This document shows positions 1-13,156 of a DNA stretch of 64,000 nucleotides, one piece after another. The notes below the pieces were generated by a model. It was not told where the DNA came from, ran no database searches, and was given only the letters and a program-made list of their open reading frames with translations. Every line of letters starts with the position of its first letter. The first letter of the stretch is position 1. Source of the DNA: Smittia aterrima (lineage: Eukaryota > Arthropoda > Insecta > Diptera > Chironomidae); contig CP093829.1 in NCBI GenBank assembly GCA_033063855.1, positions 9,992,243 to 10,056,242 of the forward strand, read 5' to 3'. A program made the translations under genes and the position numbers.

Positions 1-132
1 ACATCTTCCTGAACTAGAAATATTCTGATTATTCATTCGCTAATCGTTTTAAAATTCTTATCTTGGCTGACGACGCTGACACAAACATGTTAAGTCGAGC
101 ACACTATGAATTTGTTTATAGCACACAACAAC

Positions 133-3100
133 TCAATTCGATGGTCCGGGCTCACAATCGTCATTGTCATCGTGCGTGTGCAACTCACCGTGTAAACTGT
201 AACAGAACTTTTTCGTGTTGTTCCAGTCTTCTTTGAGAGATAAGTTAAACATGGAGTAGTAAGGATCTCCAGTTACTTCCTTTATGATGTTCAGGAAGTT
301 TGGCAAACTTTTCTTCAATTGCTCGCCTTCGAGAGATGTATAAGTCTCGAGCATGATCAAGCCACGACAGCGAGGATGGCTAGGTTCTTGATAGATGTCC
401 ATCTGAAAGTATTGGTTGTTCACCAGGAAGCAACGACGTTTCTTGAAGATGGTGAAGTGGGCGTCGTCTTTCTGAGCCAGCATGTTCAGGTAATCACGTT
501 GTGTGAGTTGAGTTTTCACCTCGATCGATTGTCCGTGGCAATGAGGGCGTCGTGTTGTGTGGATATAACTAAAAATAACAAAAATGATTTCGCGATCAAA
601 GTCTACATTAAGATAGTTTTACCTCCAATGTCCATTGATTCCACGTTTTCGCAAGCGGGTCTGTACTCGTTGACCACTCGACTGCAAATAATGATGAACC
701 ACGTTGAAGTCTTGGAATGAAGGAAAGAGTTCGTCGCGTAATGGTCCCGAAACGAGGAACTTGAGCTTTCGCGATGTACGCAAGAGACGATCTCCAGTGT
801 CGATACTGAGCTTTTGACAAACGCATTCAATCATGCGATTGACTTTGGCTTCGAAATCTGTCGAATTATCGATGACATCAAAGTAAGGATGTCCAATCCA
901 AGCAGAAGCGGCTTTATAATCAAGATCGCGAGCATGATCGACACCTTCTGAGCGGCACGAGTGTTCCTCACTAAAAATAAGTTTTAATCTTTAAATATCT
1001 TTAAAAGGCGCCATTTATTTTCCACACTTACGTTGAATAAAACTGCTCCGCTCCGTTTGCAGCAGAAACCATGTGAACAATCTGATTGTAGCGATTGTCC
1101 CGCATCTCAATTTCGTTCCACCCGTTGCTTTTCTTCATTCTCTCCCACTTGTCAGGTTCGATGTAGGCCGAAGCGTCCATTACTCCTCGATCGCATATAA
1201 TCTATCAAACGATAATAGAATTAGGTCTAATCCGGAACATTTTTATTACATTTCACTTACCAAGCAGTTTCTCCTGCATGATTTCGCAAGTTCGAAGTAC
1301 GTGTTCTCGATTTGAATCATCGTACGGAGAAGGTTCTCTTGGAACTTGTAGGCTAATGAAGAGAGAATAATTTTGGTTCGTTATCATTATTCCGATTAGA
1401 GTAATAATTTACTTGGAACTTGTGACAGCTACGTATGGTTAAAGTTAAAGCGAGCACAAAAAAAAAATAAATCAACAAATCACTAAGAATTGCGTAGCAT
1501 CTCGAAAGCTGCATGATTCGGAATTCAACCGGCTTAGGAGTCAAGTTTAAAATTTCTTGATATTTTCATTGAAAGGCCATGCCCGCGAAATAGGTTCCGC
1601 ATGACATGTCAATTGTTGATAACGCTACAATAGTAACAGCCAAAAATGTTTACATTCATCTCGAGAGCAAACTCAAAACGCCCAATTGTTGTTTATTTAA
1701 AACTTTTTGAAAACCAACAAATTAAAAATATTCGAGCGATAAAAGAAACAACAACAAGCATCGACGAAAATCAAGGTTTGTAGTATTAAAAAGTTTTATT
1801 TTGAGCAGGCAAAAGTCTTGACCGCCACCGAACAATCGCATCCTGTTTTGACTTTCAAAGTTCGCCTACAATGATTGAGCGGATTCCGCGAGATTTCTCT
1901 GCCAGAATCACGTCTATCAACATCGTTTTTCAATGAAGTTTATTGCATCTTGTTGCGTTATCGATTTTCCTTCCATGAAAACGTGGAGCGAACAAACACA
2001 ATCACTTAATTCAATTTAGAGCAAAGGAAATCCTTCGAGAAATTATCGACAGGAAGACAAACGTCACTCAACGATAATTATTTTCTTAAAGTGCTCATTG
2101 CATTTCTTTAAAATTCTACGAAGAAAATATTTTAAACAATGTCATGGGAAGGTGCTTCTTCAATTGCCCCAAAAAGATAAACAACGAACTTTGTAGCAAA
2201 ATAAATTATAAAATCTCCGCGCTGTAATAAAAATTGCGCAGACGATGCAATAACCTACATTTCGCTGCACGAAACGGAGGACTCTCATCGGAAGAAGAAT
2301 ATTTATGTCAAGGTTAAAGGATTTCTAGGATAACTGTGTTCAACCTTTATTAAGAGTCGAGAGAATTTCTCAGTTAGCAAGATTCATCGGCGTCAGCAAC
2401 AGTTTCAATGTAGAAAGATTGACATCTGGAGAGACAGGCAAAGGCAAATGCAATGTAATCTATTCATGCAGCTGGGTCGATTCGCTATGAATATTTTACT
2501 TCGGAGCACGTGATTTTTATTTTGCATCCGCTCAGTCAAATTCTGCTGACGTCTTGAGAAAAGAAAACGACGCAATTAAACCAGCGTGAAATGAATCTTA
2601 TCACAAAATATTCCCAGTTTTTGCTTCAGTAATCTATTATAAGCAATGCCCTTGGGGAAGCGCTTCAAACTTAATCAATGGTTACGCATCAATGCCAAGA
2701 ATACGTTGAAAATAATTCACGTTTGTGTGCCAAAATTTTAACTTTTTTTTTCGGGAGTTTTTCTTCCACATGTGATATCAGAAAATTCAGTGAAGCATTA
2801 ACAACTCTGAGTGTGTATTTATACTCGATTGACGAAAGCAGGTTGATGATGTGTATTTTAGTAGTGGAACAAAACTGATAGGAGAGTTAATTTGTTACGT
2901 ATTTTCTTATTTTATGATAACACAGGTTGATCAACTCTGCTACGAGGGAATAATGAAGGTTTTCAAATGAATTGCGGAACATCTACTTAGCCGTTAAAAC
3001 TGATGATGTGTCACTTGAGACTGTTGACATGTACACAATGTTTTGTAATTACAATGTGACTAGAAAAATTCTTTTCTGGATAAGCTTTTGTCTTAATGCC

Positions 3101-6100
3101 AGAACGAAAAACAACTGAGAAATCACAGGACTCACCATCAGTGGCACCAGGCTTTGACGCCTCATACGCCAAACAACGTGGACAAGCAGCATGTTTATCA
3201 ACGCTGTGTTCAGTCGTGTGAGTTGTAAGATCTAATTTGGAATCTTTACGAATCGCTAAAACATTTTTGATCAAATTAATTTAAAACATTTGATTCAATT
3301 CATTGAACATCCAAAGAAGCGTTTGATGCAATGTGAACAACACAGTTAGTTTGTGATGACTCTTACCGCGATTTACTACTTTCAAGTAGAATTTGCGGGA
3401 ATCCCCGATGATTTCTTAGTTAAAAAGTTAATTAATTTTTGAATTTGTTTGGGTAAACGCATAAAAAATTTATGGCCTTTTCTAAACTATAAAAATATTT
3501 TTGGGTTGAAAGAAGGTCGCGGTTAGTGACCTCGCCTTCAAAATCGACTGGAAAGTGTTGTTCTAAGAAAACGAAAAAAATCTCAACGAAAGGAAAAGTT
3601 TTTGGCAAACATTTGTTGGCCGCTTAAAAGACAATTTTTCAGTAATGTTCACTTAATTTCACTCGAAGCGATCTCTAAAAGCTTGTTTACAGAATATTTC
3701 TTTTCCCAATACTAATTAGTTTGACTTTACCACTCAGGCTAAATGACTTTGGTAAAATTTTTGTTGATATAATTCATAAGCAGCACGCAATCAACCGTTC
3801 AAATGTCAATATATTTTATGGCCGCTTAACTTCGTGAATTCTAAAAGAATTATCCCGAAAGAACATTGACCTTGTCAATCACAAAGTTATGATCAATATT
3901 ACGAAAATATTACGAAGTAAAATTGAGTCTCGTCAGCAACAAATACCAAAACTAAAATATTTAAATCAATCGATACTTTTGAATTCTTTGGATTACACAA
4001 GAACGTGCTGATCAAATCTATTTTCCAATTTTTCTGTCGACAACAGTCTCGAATTCTTTGCTACGATGAAACCTTAAAAGAGATTTTCGATTATGTCAAC
4101 CTCGAGCAAAAATTCTATCGATTGAGCTCATCAGCCGTGGGAAGACTTATCAAAACAGGCGAAACTCATTAACGTCATTGAAAGACATTTCAGGGATCAC
4201 AAAAAGCGTGTGAGTGATTTTTGTTCTACGTGACTTCGTCATCTTGAGACAAGCCCCATTTACGTTCATTGTGAAAATAGCAGCATGTGACCGCTCGTGA
4301 AATTTTTATTCTCAATGAGAAGAGGAAAAACAGAAGCGAAAATTCAGATTGTCGGCGTTGGCGGTTTGTTAGTAATTTACAAAAGATAAATTCACAATGC
4401 TAAGCCTCCGAGAAGTCTTCTCTGCGTTTGTTTCTTCAAATCGCCAATATTTCAGGCAAAAAGATTAAAAATAAATTTCTCATTCTCTCCTCTCGAGTGA
4501 TGAAGAGTAGCGGAAAATTTGCAAAAATAATCAGCGGACTTTAATCTTTGCCAAGAGAAAGAATTTAAAATAATATTAGAAGCCATTTGCAAGAGAATGC
4601 AAAATATTACATCAATTAACGAGATCCTCCCGCTGTTCTGATCCACAGAGTCTGCCAACTTAAATATTTACAGTTCGCGTGAGCGTTATCTTTAGTAGTT
4701 AACGAGAGCAATGCATCGCGTTTGTTTATTTTTATTCTAAAGTGAGTCGCTTTCACTTGAGTTTGTGATCGCAGTGAGATCATCGACGGTCACCAAAAAC
4801 AATGATTTCAAAGAAATTTAAGAATTATTCAAATAAATGATAAATCATTGTTATGTCTGTCGATTTTTTAGGAGAATAAGGCGTGCTACATGATTCTGCG
4901 AAAATTTTGTTATTCTTTTCATCTTTTTTTAGGCTTAACGACTTGTGTGTGGGGGCCAATGATCCGATCAGAACAGACACGAGAGAAAATCAGCAATCAC
5001 AACACAAAGTGATTTGTTGATACAGAAATGTTACTAAGTTCTCACATAATGCACAAGAGGTTAAAAGTTAAAAGGTTTAAGAATAAGCTATTTCACTCAC
5101 TTTCATCTGAATTCAGATCGGAGAATTTAATTCCGCCGCTGATGATGTAACGAAGCGTCGAGTCGAAAGGATGAGAAAGAAAAATCAAACGTCAATATAT
5201 TTCTTAATCTCTCATGAGGATTACGTTATCAACGAAATTACATTGAATTTCATTTTAAATCTGAACTTGTTCTCACCTTAACAGAACTGTTGCTGTTTCT
5301 GGCACTCGATAGACCTTCCATCCCAAGTTTTCGAAGAATGTTGACAATCTCGCCTGCGATGTTGTTTTACCTCCGCATGGTCCTGAAAATCACAAATATC
5401 ATTAGAAACTTGTTATCAATTTTTAAAAACTTTGTAAGATATCACGCCAAACAAATTCTACGGGCGTTAAGAAAATCGAGAGCTGATAAGACACGTCGTC
5501 TAAATATTTTGTTGACATTGCAAACTCAAGTCACAATTTCATTCTCATTGATTTGTGTGGAGGGAAATTCGAGCTAATTGAATTTCTCTCTTAATCAATT
5601 CGTCATCATCCACTCAGTTTGTACAACGCAATTACGAGAAAGCCAGAAGTCTGACAACAGCTAATCAACAACGCCGGCTTAAAAAAGATTGTTTGCTACA
5701 AATTGCGATCGACAATCGAACAGATGCGTTGCGATTTAAGTTTGTAGTTATCTAATCGAATCGGGAAATGAATGATTTACTTAATCGAGTAGCTGTCATA
5801 AAAATTGCTCCTTTGTGCAACAATTTACGAGGGAAAAGACAGTAAGAAAGAGAAAGAGAAAAGCACATGGAGCTGCACGATAGAATTTCTCGACGGAAAC
5901 GAAAAGAGCGACAGGGACAGGGTATTTCTAAAAATAAAATGAGTCAGAAAAACCGCGTGATTTTCCATTTTCAATACTCGGAATCACAAGCAAATATTAT
6001 TGACCATCGGAGGGTTTTAATTGAAAACTAAACAAAGTCATACCTCCAGTGAGAACGAGTCTATAGACTCGTGGATTTTCCGGCTCCATTAAATCGGATT

Positions 6101-6113
6101 CAATAGGTTTCAT
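133..6113 (-). CDS. Ttd14: TRPL translocation defect protein 14 (Ttd14), NadR-like P-loop protein
   Basis: Seven coding exons join in phase (6113-6044, 5382-5277, 5138-5101, 1352-1261, 1201-1032, 970-623, 568-133) to give 419 aa. The start ATG is at 6113 and the stop at 133. The second exon carries a P-loop (GGPCGGKTT), followed by aromatic/helical segments typical of Ttd14 (KFQENLLRTMIQIENTYFELA, split here as KFQENLLRTM and IQIENTYFELA), then IICDRGVMDAS, and a C-terminal half with SFQDFNVVHHYLQSS and QLTQRDYLNM. In Drosophila the family is an AAA_28/NadR-like nucleotide-binding protein needed for light-dependent TRPL channel transport in photoreceptors; that role is established knowledge, not visible here. 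The 3.7-kb intron between exons 3 and 4 holds a second, optional exon (separate entry). All exon borders fit GT..AG. The assignment is confident. Confidence 0.93.
3136..3255 (-). CDS. Ttd14: Candidate cassette exon of Ttd14 (40 codons)
   Basis: On the minus strand a TTTTAG acceptor (just above 3255) and a strong donor G|GTGAGT (just below 3136) flank 120 bp without a stop. The preceding Ttd14 exon ends with one base of a codon, this segment begins with two and ends with one, and the following exon begins with two. It therefore slots between 5138-5101 and 1352-1261 without shifting the frame. It encodes a His/Cys-bearing piece with HTTEH, DKHAACPRC and a Gly/Lys-rich end. The composition is more coding-like than the AT-rich intron around it. 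Whether it is skipped, always included or never used cannot be told from DNA alone. Confidence 0.6.
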
Positions 6114-9100
6114 TTGATGCTGATGAAAATTTTGCGGGTTTCCTTTCCAAGCTGCTCGCCAGAAATATTTTTGGGGATTTTTTTTTCAGCACGAAATTCA
6201 CACTCGACAACAAATTAAAATGAAATTAGAACTCGACACACTTGATCACTTATTCACACACTGATTCACAACTGGTGATTGAATGGATTCTTATCAAATT
6301 AGTTTCTCTAAATCCATTTTTAAATTTTTCTTTCAAAATTAGACGACGAAAGACGAGATTTTTACGTCTACTCGATCCGAGACTTTAGAAAAGACTGTTC
6401 AAAGAAAAAAAAACAATGGAAGGGAGAGATTCGTTTGGAGACATCCAACGGGAGACTTTCTCGGTTATATCGTCAAAGTTCGTTTTGTAGAGTTGCGGCG
6501 ACGTTCAGATTGATTTTTTAGTCGAAATATTCAGTTGACTCGGAATCCTCGAATTGAGCAGCAGACAATTGAACAATCAATGATTTAAGTGAACAATTAG
6601 TGAAATAATTATTCGAGTTAGTTTCTGTCTCGACAAAAAATAAAAGTCGATTGATTATTCGGTCGCCGTTCGAGAAGAGAAACAAAAACATTCAGAAAAT
6701 TTCTTAAAATTGGATTAAATTTGCTTTGAAGTTTTGAAAAGGGTGAGTTGAAAGAGAAAAATTGAGGAATCACTTCGTGTCGTGTGACGAAAAAGCTAAA
6801 ACAAGACTTTTTATTGAAAAAATGTTGGAAAATCAATAACAAGAAAGTTCACTGAAGAGAAATATCTGAAGAAAAAAAAGAAATAAACCAGACTCTACTA
6901 AGTACTAACTGTATCGACCGGAACGTATGAGATAACTCATCAACAGTAAGTCTGGAGTTGTTAAAAACAATAATTATTTCATCATCGAACGAAGTCATCA
7001 GCCCCATCAGAGACTAAAAATAATTGAGCAGCACAGTGTGTTGTCCAGAGGGGTCACTTGAAGATTCTTTTCTTAAAGGTTTCTTCGAACCTGATACGCA
7101 ATTCAAATATTTCTTATGCCGATCGCTCGCTAACAAAGAAATCGTGTTGCGTTAGCAGTGAGTGAGACGAGAAACGATAAGTGCTTGCAAATTCCTCAAA
7201 GCTAAGCAGCTCATTTAAATTCGCTTCTTTGTACCTTCTAGTGCATCGTACAGAGAAAGAAAAATCTCGCATAAATTCCAAAGCACAGCTGATCGCGTTT
7301 ATTTGTATGCGTCAGATGTTGTTGGTTTTATTTTTGTTTTCTCAAGCTGCTCGATCTTTTTAAGCGAAACTGTCGCGTACTCAATTCAGACAGACTTCGA
7401 TTTGTAGCTGCGTTTTCAATTGATTTCAATGCAGAAGAAAAAACTTTGCTTGCATTAAAAGCGAATAATTCTGGAAATGTTCAGTTCAAGTCAGAAGATT
7501 CTGGTAAAATATTGTTTTCTCTCTTTGCAAAGCAACTTAAGTCTGCACGAGGCTTAAGTAAGAATTGTCGATGAAAATAAAGAAACAAAGTACTTTGAAT
7601 GTATCAGCCGCTGTTTGTTGTGTCGCGACTTACTCAAGCGCGCATATCAGTAGAGGAAGAGCTTTTTCATTATCTCTGTAGAACGATTGTTTATCAACTT
7701 TTTTTTTGTCATGTTTAAGTCATTCACGTGCAAAGATATCGAATATTTGTCAACACAAGATTCTGATAAGAAAAATAAAGTTTGCACCAATTAGCTCGCT
7801 CAACAACAAATCGCATCGCCATCAGGTTAATAACATTTTCATGTGAAATCGTTAAATCACTTGCATCGTTAATTTTTCTATAAAAATATTTATCGCTGTG
7901 GACGAAAAATTTATTGTTTTCTTATCTAATCGTTCTGTTAGTTGAATTTGTGTGATGCCACAAATTATGAGACCAACAACGCAAACAATTGTTTTTCCAA
8001 CTGCGCCTTTTCGCTTTCTCCTCAAATTTCCCATGAATCAAGAATCTATTTATAACGACTCCATCAAAACTCCAATTAACAGAGAAGATTGCTTTACTTA
8101 CTTGGTCAATTATCACGGCGAGTCAAATAAGTAACATGTGGCTGCCCAAACTCAAGGCATCACAAGCTGAATATCTTTGACTTCCAATTAAATGTTTACT
8201 GCAAAATAAACGTAACGTCTGAAGTTTAGAGAGGTGTGGCTGACTGAGTGCAATGACACAAAGACTTGACTGCATAAAAACAAATTTAGATCGCACGCTT
8301 CTCAGCTGCAGTTAAAAACTTTTTCGTGTTTTACGACTACAAGCGAAGCTTTATTGTGTTTATTGTGAGAATTAAGCTTATTGTTTTGACGAATTTATGA
8401 ATTTCGCATTGCGCGTTAGAAAATATTTACATTCGAAATCTCTTTATCTTTGAATGTGTCAAAAGAATGAATCGCTTGAGATATTGCTTTTCCGTGTTCA
8501 TCTTTTATCGTACATGCTATCGCGTTTCTATTTTTATACTCGGACGATTGGAAGAACGCAATTTATTTACTTCGATGTAGATTGCTTTGGCTTCAGCATT
8601 TTTTCTGCGTTTTGCGTTTGTTTACAGCAAAAGAGGAGGTTAAAGTTTTAGCTCGCACGAGTTAGTTGTTCCGAACCCGTTTGAAATAAAACTTCTGCGA
8701 CATCGATTTTTGGACTATTCCTTGTTTGTTCCGTGATCGTAAAGCATTAAATGTTTAAATGACGATTCGGCTAATTAAACGTTTCGACTGTTTGCATAAT
8801 ATAAATTTTTAAATGTTCGCTCGTTTGTTGTTGTGCGAACATGAGTCGCCCAACTTATATTTCTCTGCTTGAGCTTTTGAAAGCCAAAACAAACTGCAAA
8901 AGCTCAAGCGACGTGCAGACACATTCAGTACAACAAAACGATGAATGGAATTATTGATTTTTCAATAACTTTTTTTTTGCGACTATGATGACGCGCTTCC
9001 GAACGAACTATGAATGAAAATCATCTGTTCAACGAGCCAAGTAGTGTGGGGGGTAGAAAGCGTTTTAGAAATGTTTGTGGACGAATTGATTTTCGCGCAC

Positions 9101-9845
9101 AAGCACAGAAAGAATTTCTTACTAGATTGGATTTTCTCCGCGAGCTTTACACAATAAATTGTCGTTAGCGACTAGTCACACACGAATTCGGCAAGAAGCT
9201 TCTGCTGTAATTTATGGACGTGAAAAAACGTCCAGGAAAAGTCTCATTACAAAAGCAAAGTAGAACAATGAGCGTAACACCAATTTTCAGCCGAAAATTA
9301 TTCTGAAACATCGTCATTCGAGTTTTTCATGACATTTCGTGTAAGCTTTGCGAAAAAAATATAAAAGTTCATGATAATTTCAGTGATAAGCTCTGTTGGC
9401 GGCGTTTTGGCAGTAGCTGAAAGACAATTTGCGTGTTATTGAGATTCGTACCTTTACCAAAATGGAAATAGCTTTTTCTTCTAGTCTACAAGCTGTTACA
9501 TTCGATGAAACGCAATTCGTGTCTATATTTAACGATATTGAATATTTTATTGTTAAGTCGATTGTTATTTTTGTTCGTCTCGTATCTTTCTTCGTCCTAG
9601 TCAGCAAATATTGATGCTTGATTAGTTTGGAGTGAATGACTTGCGAAATATTCGCTGTTTAGTTTGTGAGATAATTGATTGACAAATCGCTAAATGAAAT
9701 ACGACGAGACGTGAGTTTAAAAATAAACTGAATCGGATTGGTCACAAAGTGCAATTGAACTCAATTTTGATAAAAATAAACATCGAGACTGCAATCATTT
9801 CATCGTCGCATTCACTCGATTTCAGAAACTACCGGTAATGGCAAC
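6114..9845. other. Intergenic region between divergent Ttd14 and RhoBTB
   Basis: About 3.7 kb of AT-rich sequence with no open frame that looks coding. It should contain both promoters and non-coding leader exons. A pyrimidine-rich acceptor-like site (CGATTTCAG, ending about 9825) just before the RhoBTB start suggests a spliced leader there. The only striking structure is a perfect 13-bp stem-loop at 8867-8909. Confidence 0.6.
8867..8909. repeat. Perfect 13-bp inverted repeat with 17-nt loop
   Basis: GCTTGAGCTTTTG at 8867-8879 is exactly reverse-complemented at 8897-8909. The repeat could fold as an RNA or DNA hairpin. No poly-U tail or known family is recognised. Confidence 0.7.
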
Positions 9846-12800
9846 ATGGACAACGAACAACCCCATCAAGAACTTGTAAAATGCGTGCTGGTTGGAGACA
9901 CAGCCGTAGGCAAGACTAGATTAATTTGTGCTCGAGCCTGTAACAAACATGTTTCGCTATCACAACTGCTCTCAACGCACGTTCCAACTGTATGGGCAAT
10001 CGATCAATATCGAATCTATAAAGACGTGCTAGAGAGATCATGGGAAGTAGTCGATTCTGTGAATGTTTCTTTGCGATTGTGGGATACGTTTGGTGATCAT
10101 GAGAAGGACAGAAGGTTTGCATATGGAAGGTCCGATGTGGTTCTTCTTTGCTTCTCCATCACAAATCCAATTTCTTTGAGAAACTGTCGACTCATGTGGT
10201 ATCCTGAGATTCGTAAGTTTTCAATAAATTTTTTATACAAAGTTGAAAATTTCTTTCTTTTCTTATTTAGGTCGCTTTTGTCCAACCGTCCCAATTATAT
10301 TAGTTGGCTGTAAAAATGATCTTCGCTACATGTATCGTGATGAAACATATTTGGCTTATTTTGGTGACAGGAGTCCATTTGTTCGTGCAGCACGGAAAAG
10401 TGATTTAGTGATGCCTGACGAGGCTAGAGCTGTCGCTAAGGAACTTGGAATAGCTTACTATGAGACGAGTGTCTTTACATATTTTGGAGTGAACGAAGTG
10501 TTTGAGAATGCAATTAGAGCTGCACTTATCGCTCGACGGCAGCAACGTTTTTGGATGACAAATGTAAATACTTTGTGTGCTCTCCATTTAGAATATATTT
10601 TGATAAAATTATTTACTTTGTTCAGCTTAAACGCGTTAAACGACCTCAACTACAATTACCGTTCAGGCCGCCCAAACCAACGCCACCAGAAGTCTCAGTT
10701 TTGACAGGCAATCATGTGAACGACATGCTCAACATGTTTCAATCATCTTGCTACACTGATCTCGTACTTGTTGCCGGCAAATGTCGTTTTGCTGTTCATA
10801 GGTTCATCTTAGCTAGTAACTCAAATGCATTTCATAGGTAAGCATTTCTTATCTCGTTGTAGCTTTCAAAAGAGAGACAACTCATCAATTATTTTATTAG
10901 ATTATTAAGCATGGATCTGACATCCGACATGGGGGCAAGAAGTTCAAGCGAATCGAGTATGGTCAGTTCCACATTCGGTGAATCAAACACTGCAGACTTT
11001 AATGAGGATACAGAGTATTTGATTCGAAATGAACAGAAGCCATCAGTGAGGTACACCACAAGGCAAATGTTACTTTTCTACTATTTGCTAGAATAGATTG
11101 ACATTTGATTACGCAAGCGAAGATATATCAATGTAATGATTTCATTGTAGAATGTGGGAACAACTGAAACGAAGATCGAGCTATCAAGCTTTGCCAACAG
11201 TTGAACCGAAGAAAGATATGTACCGAGAACTGCATCATCCAGTCTTTCAAAGTATTCGAGTTGTTCAGGTTAATAAGAAAATTTATTTCCCAATCAAGCA
11301 ATTAATTTCATGTTTCGTTCCACAGGTTGACGACGAGAACAATCGAAACATCCAAACACAGACGATTGTCACATTAGGTAAAGTCATCACTGCAAAAGCA
11401 ATCCAACAATGTCTTATGTTCATCTATACGGGTTCCATCGAGCCGGAATATCTTCAGCTCGAGGTAAAATATTTCAAATTTTCTCATCGTTCGTGTCATC
11501 AAGCTTCAACTTTATGATTTTCTCAAACAAGCTAGAACATTTCATTAAGAAAGAAATTAGGACTTTTGTTTTTGCAAAATCGATTTTTCAACAAAACAAA
11601 GAATCACATTCGTCAAATGCAATCTTATGAGAAATCTTATGGTTTCGTTATAAATATTCTTTTCCATTTATTTGAAATGAATGCAGACCGCGTCAATAGG
11701 AATTTTGCTGGTAAATAATGACGAATCCTTTCTTGTTTGAAGCGAATTGTGAAAGTTTATTGTTGCAAAACCGAAATCATTTCTAATCGATGAAAATCTT
11801 ATTCTTCGATTTCAACAGGAAGTTCGACAAGCCGCCGAGTTTCTTGAGCTTCCACAACTTTTGGTTCTTTTGTCAAATTCTCATTCCGACGAAAGCTTCA
11901 TGAACGAGGAAACTATTCAACATTACTCGATGGTATGTGAAACTTAAATTGAGGTCAAAAGAAGCTTATCAAGTTTGAAAATCCATTTGCAGTTCATGAA
12001 GCAGAATTTAGAGAAATATTGCGTCGACACTGGAATGTTTGCTGATATCACATTTGAGCTGGATGATGGTCGAATGAGAGCTCATCGAGCTATGCTGGTT
12101 GCGAGATGCGAAGTGATGAGGGCGATGTTGAATGGCGACTTTAGAGAAGCTCATGCAAAACTGGTAAATCAATTTTCATTTCAATCGAAAACTTTGAATA
12201 ATTTTTTTTTTCTCTTAGATTTGTTTGCCTGGAGTCACAGAATATTCATTCCATAAACTTCTGTGCTATTTGTATACCGATGAGATACCACCAGTCTCAG
12301 CAGAAAAGTCACTCAATCTTCTAGAGCTGGCTAATCGCTTGTGTCTACCAAGACTTTTGAATCTTATTGAATGTCGTGTCATTGAAAACTTGACGAGCAT
12401 CTCACAAAGCGAGACTTGCGAAGCAGTTGAGCTCTGTTTACGACTTCTTGAACCAGTGAAGGTAAATTCTTCGAAGCTTTGTAAACACATTAATCTTAAT
12501 GAATCAACATTTTCAGCTTCACAATGCCCATCAGCTTGCCGAGTGGTGCATGTCCTATTTGTGCGTGAATTTCAACAGCATCTGTCGACATTCGCCAAAG
12601 TCATTAAAGATGCTTCATCCAGAGAATCAAGAATATCTCAGAGAGAATCGATGGCCACCAGTTTGGTATCTCAAAGACTACGATTACTATCAACGTTGCA
12701 TGAAAGAGCAAAAGATTGAAATGAACCTTAACAAGAAAAATTGCCACTCTGGCGACAACGGCTGTTTGTGCTTCACAGGTGGTGAGTATAAGAACCTCGC

Positions 12801-13156
12801 GTGCGAGACATTAATGAGAGTTAAATCGCATGGCTTAAAGCAGTTGTTGGCAACAAACATTCCATAAATTATGATTTCAAAAGTTTGCATTGAGCTCTTA
12901 GCGATTCTTCAGTTCTTTCCGCACGCAGTTTATTCTCATGTTTGCACATTCACGCATTCAGTAGTTTGCAAAATTGTTAATTCATCTCGTATTACGAACA
13001 ATATTGGACGACCCAGTATTTTTTTGGCTAACAGGAAAATCTAAGCCATCTCGGGACAGCGTAGTGAGTAAGATTGCGGCACAGGACAGCGCCAGCTTAT
13101 TTCAAAGCAATCCGAACTCTGTCGATCAACTTGACTTGGAGATTGCAGATCTTTGA
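9846..13156 (+). CDS. RhoBTB: RhoBTB: atypical Rho GTPase with tandem BTB domains
   Basis: Eleven exons (9846-10212, 10271-10563, 10626-10837, 10901-11050, 11151-11268, 11326-11463, 11819-11932, 11993-12163, 12219-12461, 12517-12781, 13035-13156) give 730 aa in phase. The N-terminal Rho-like domain shows the P-loop GDTAVGKTRL and the base-specificity motif GCKNDL. Where Ras has DTAGQ it reads DTFGD, as is usual for RhoBTB, so classical GTP hydrolysis is doubtful. A proline-rich joint (FRPPKPTPPE) leads to BTB1. BTB1 is split, as in the family, by an acidic/Ser-rich insert (SMDLTSDMGARSSSES region, about 10905-11320), and BTB2 begins near FADITFELDDG. In the family the BTB domains bind Cullin-3 for ubiquitin ligase function. 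The length matches RhoBTB proteins of other species. The 3' end is ambiguous: an alternative splice gives another C-terminus (see findings). Confidence 0.95.

Noticed and set aside
9214..9233. Short hairpin TGGACGT/ACGTCCA with six-base loop
   Set aside because: Seven paired bases are expected by chance several times in a window of this size.
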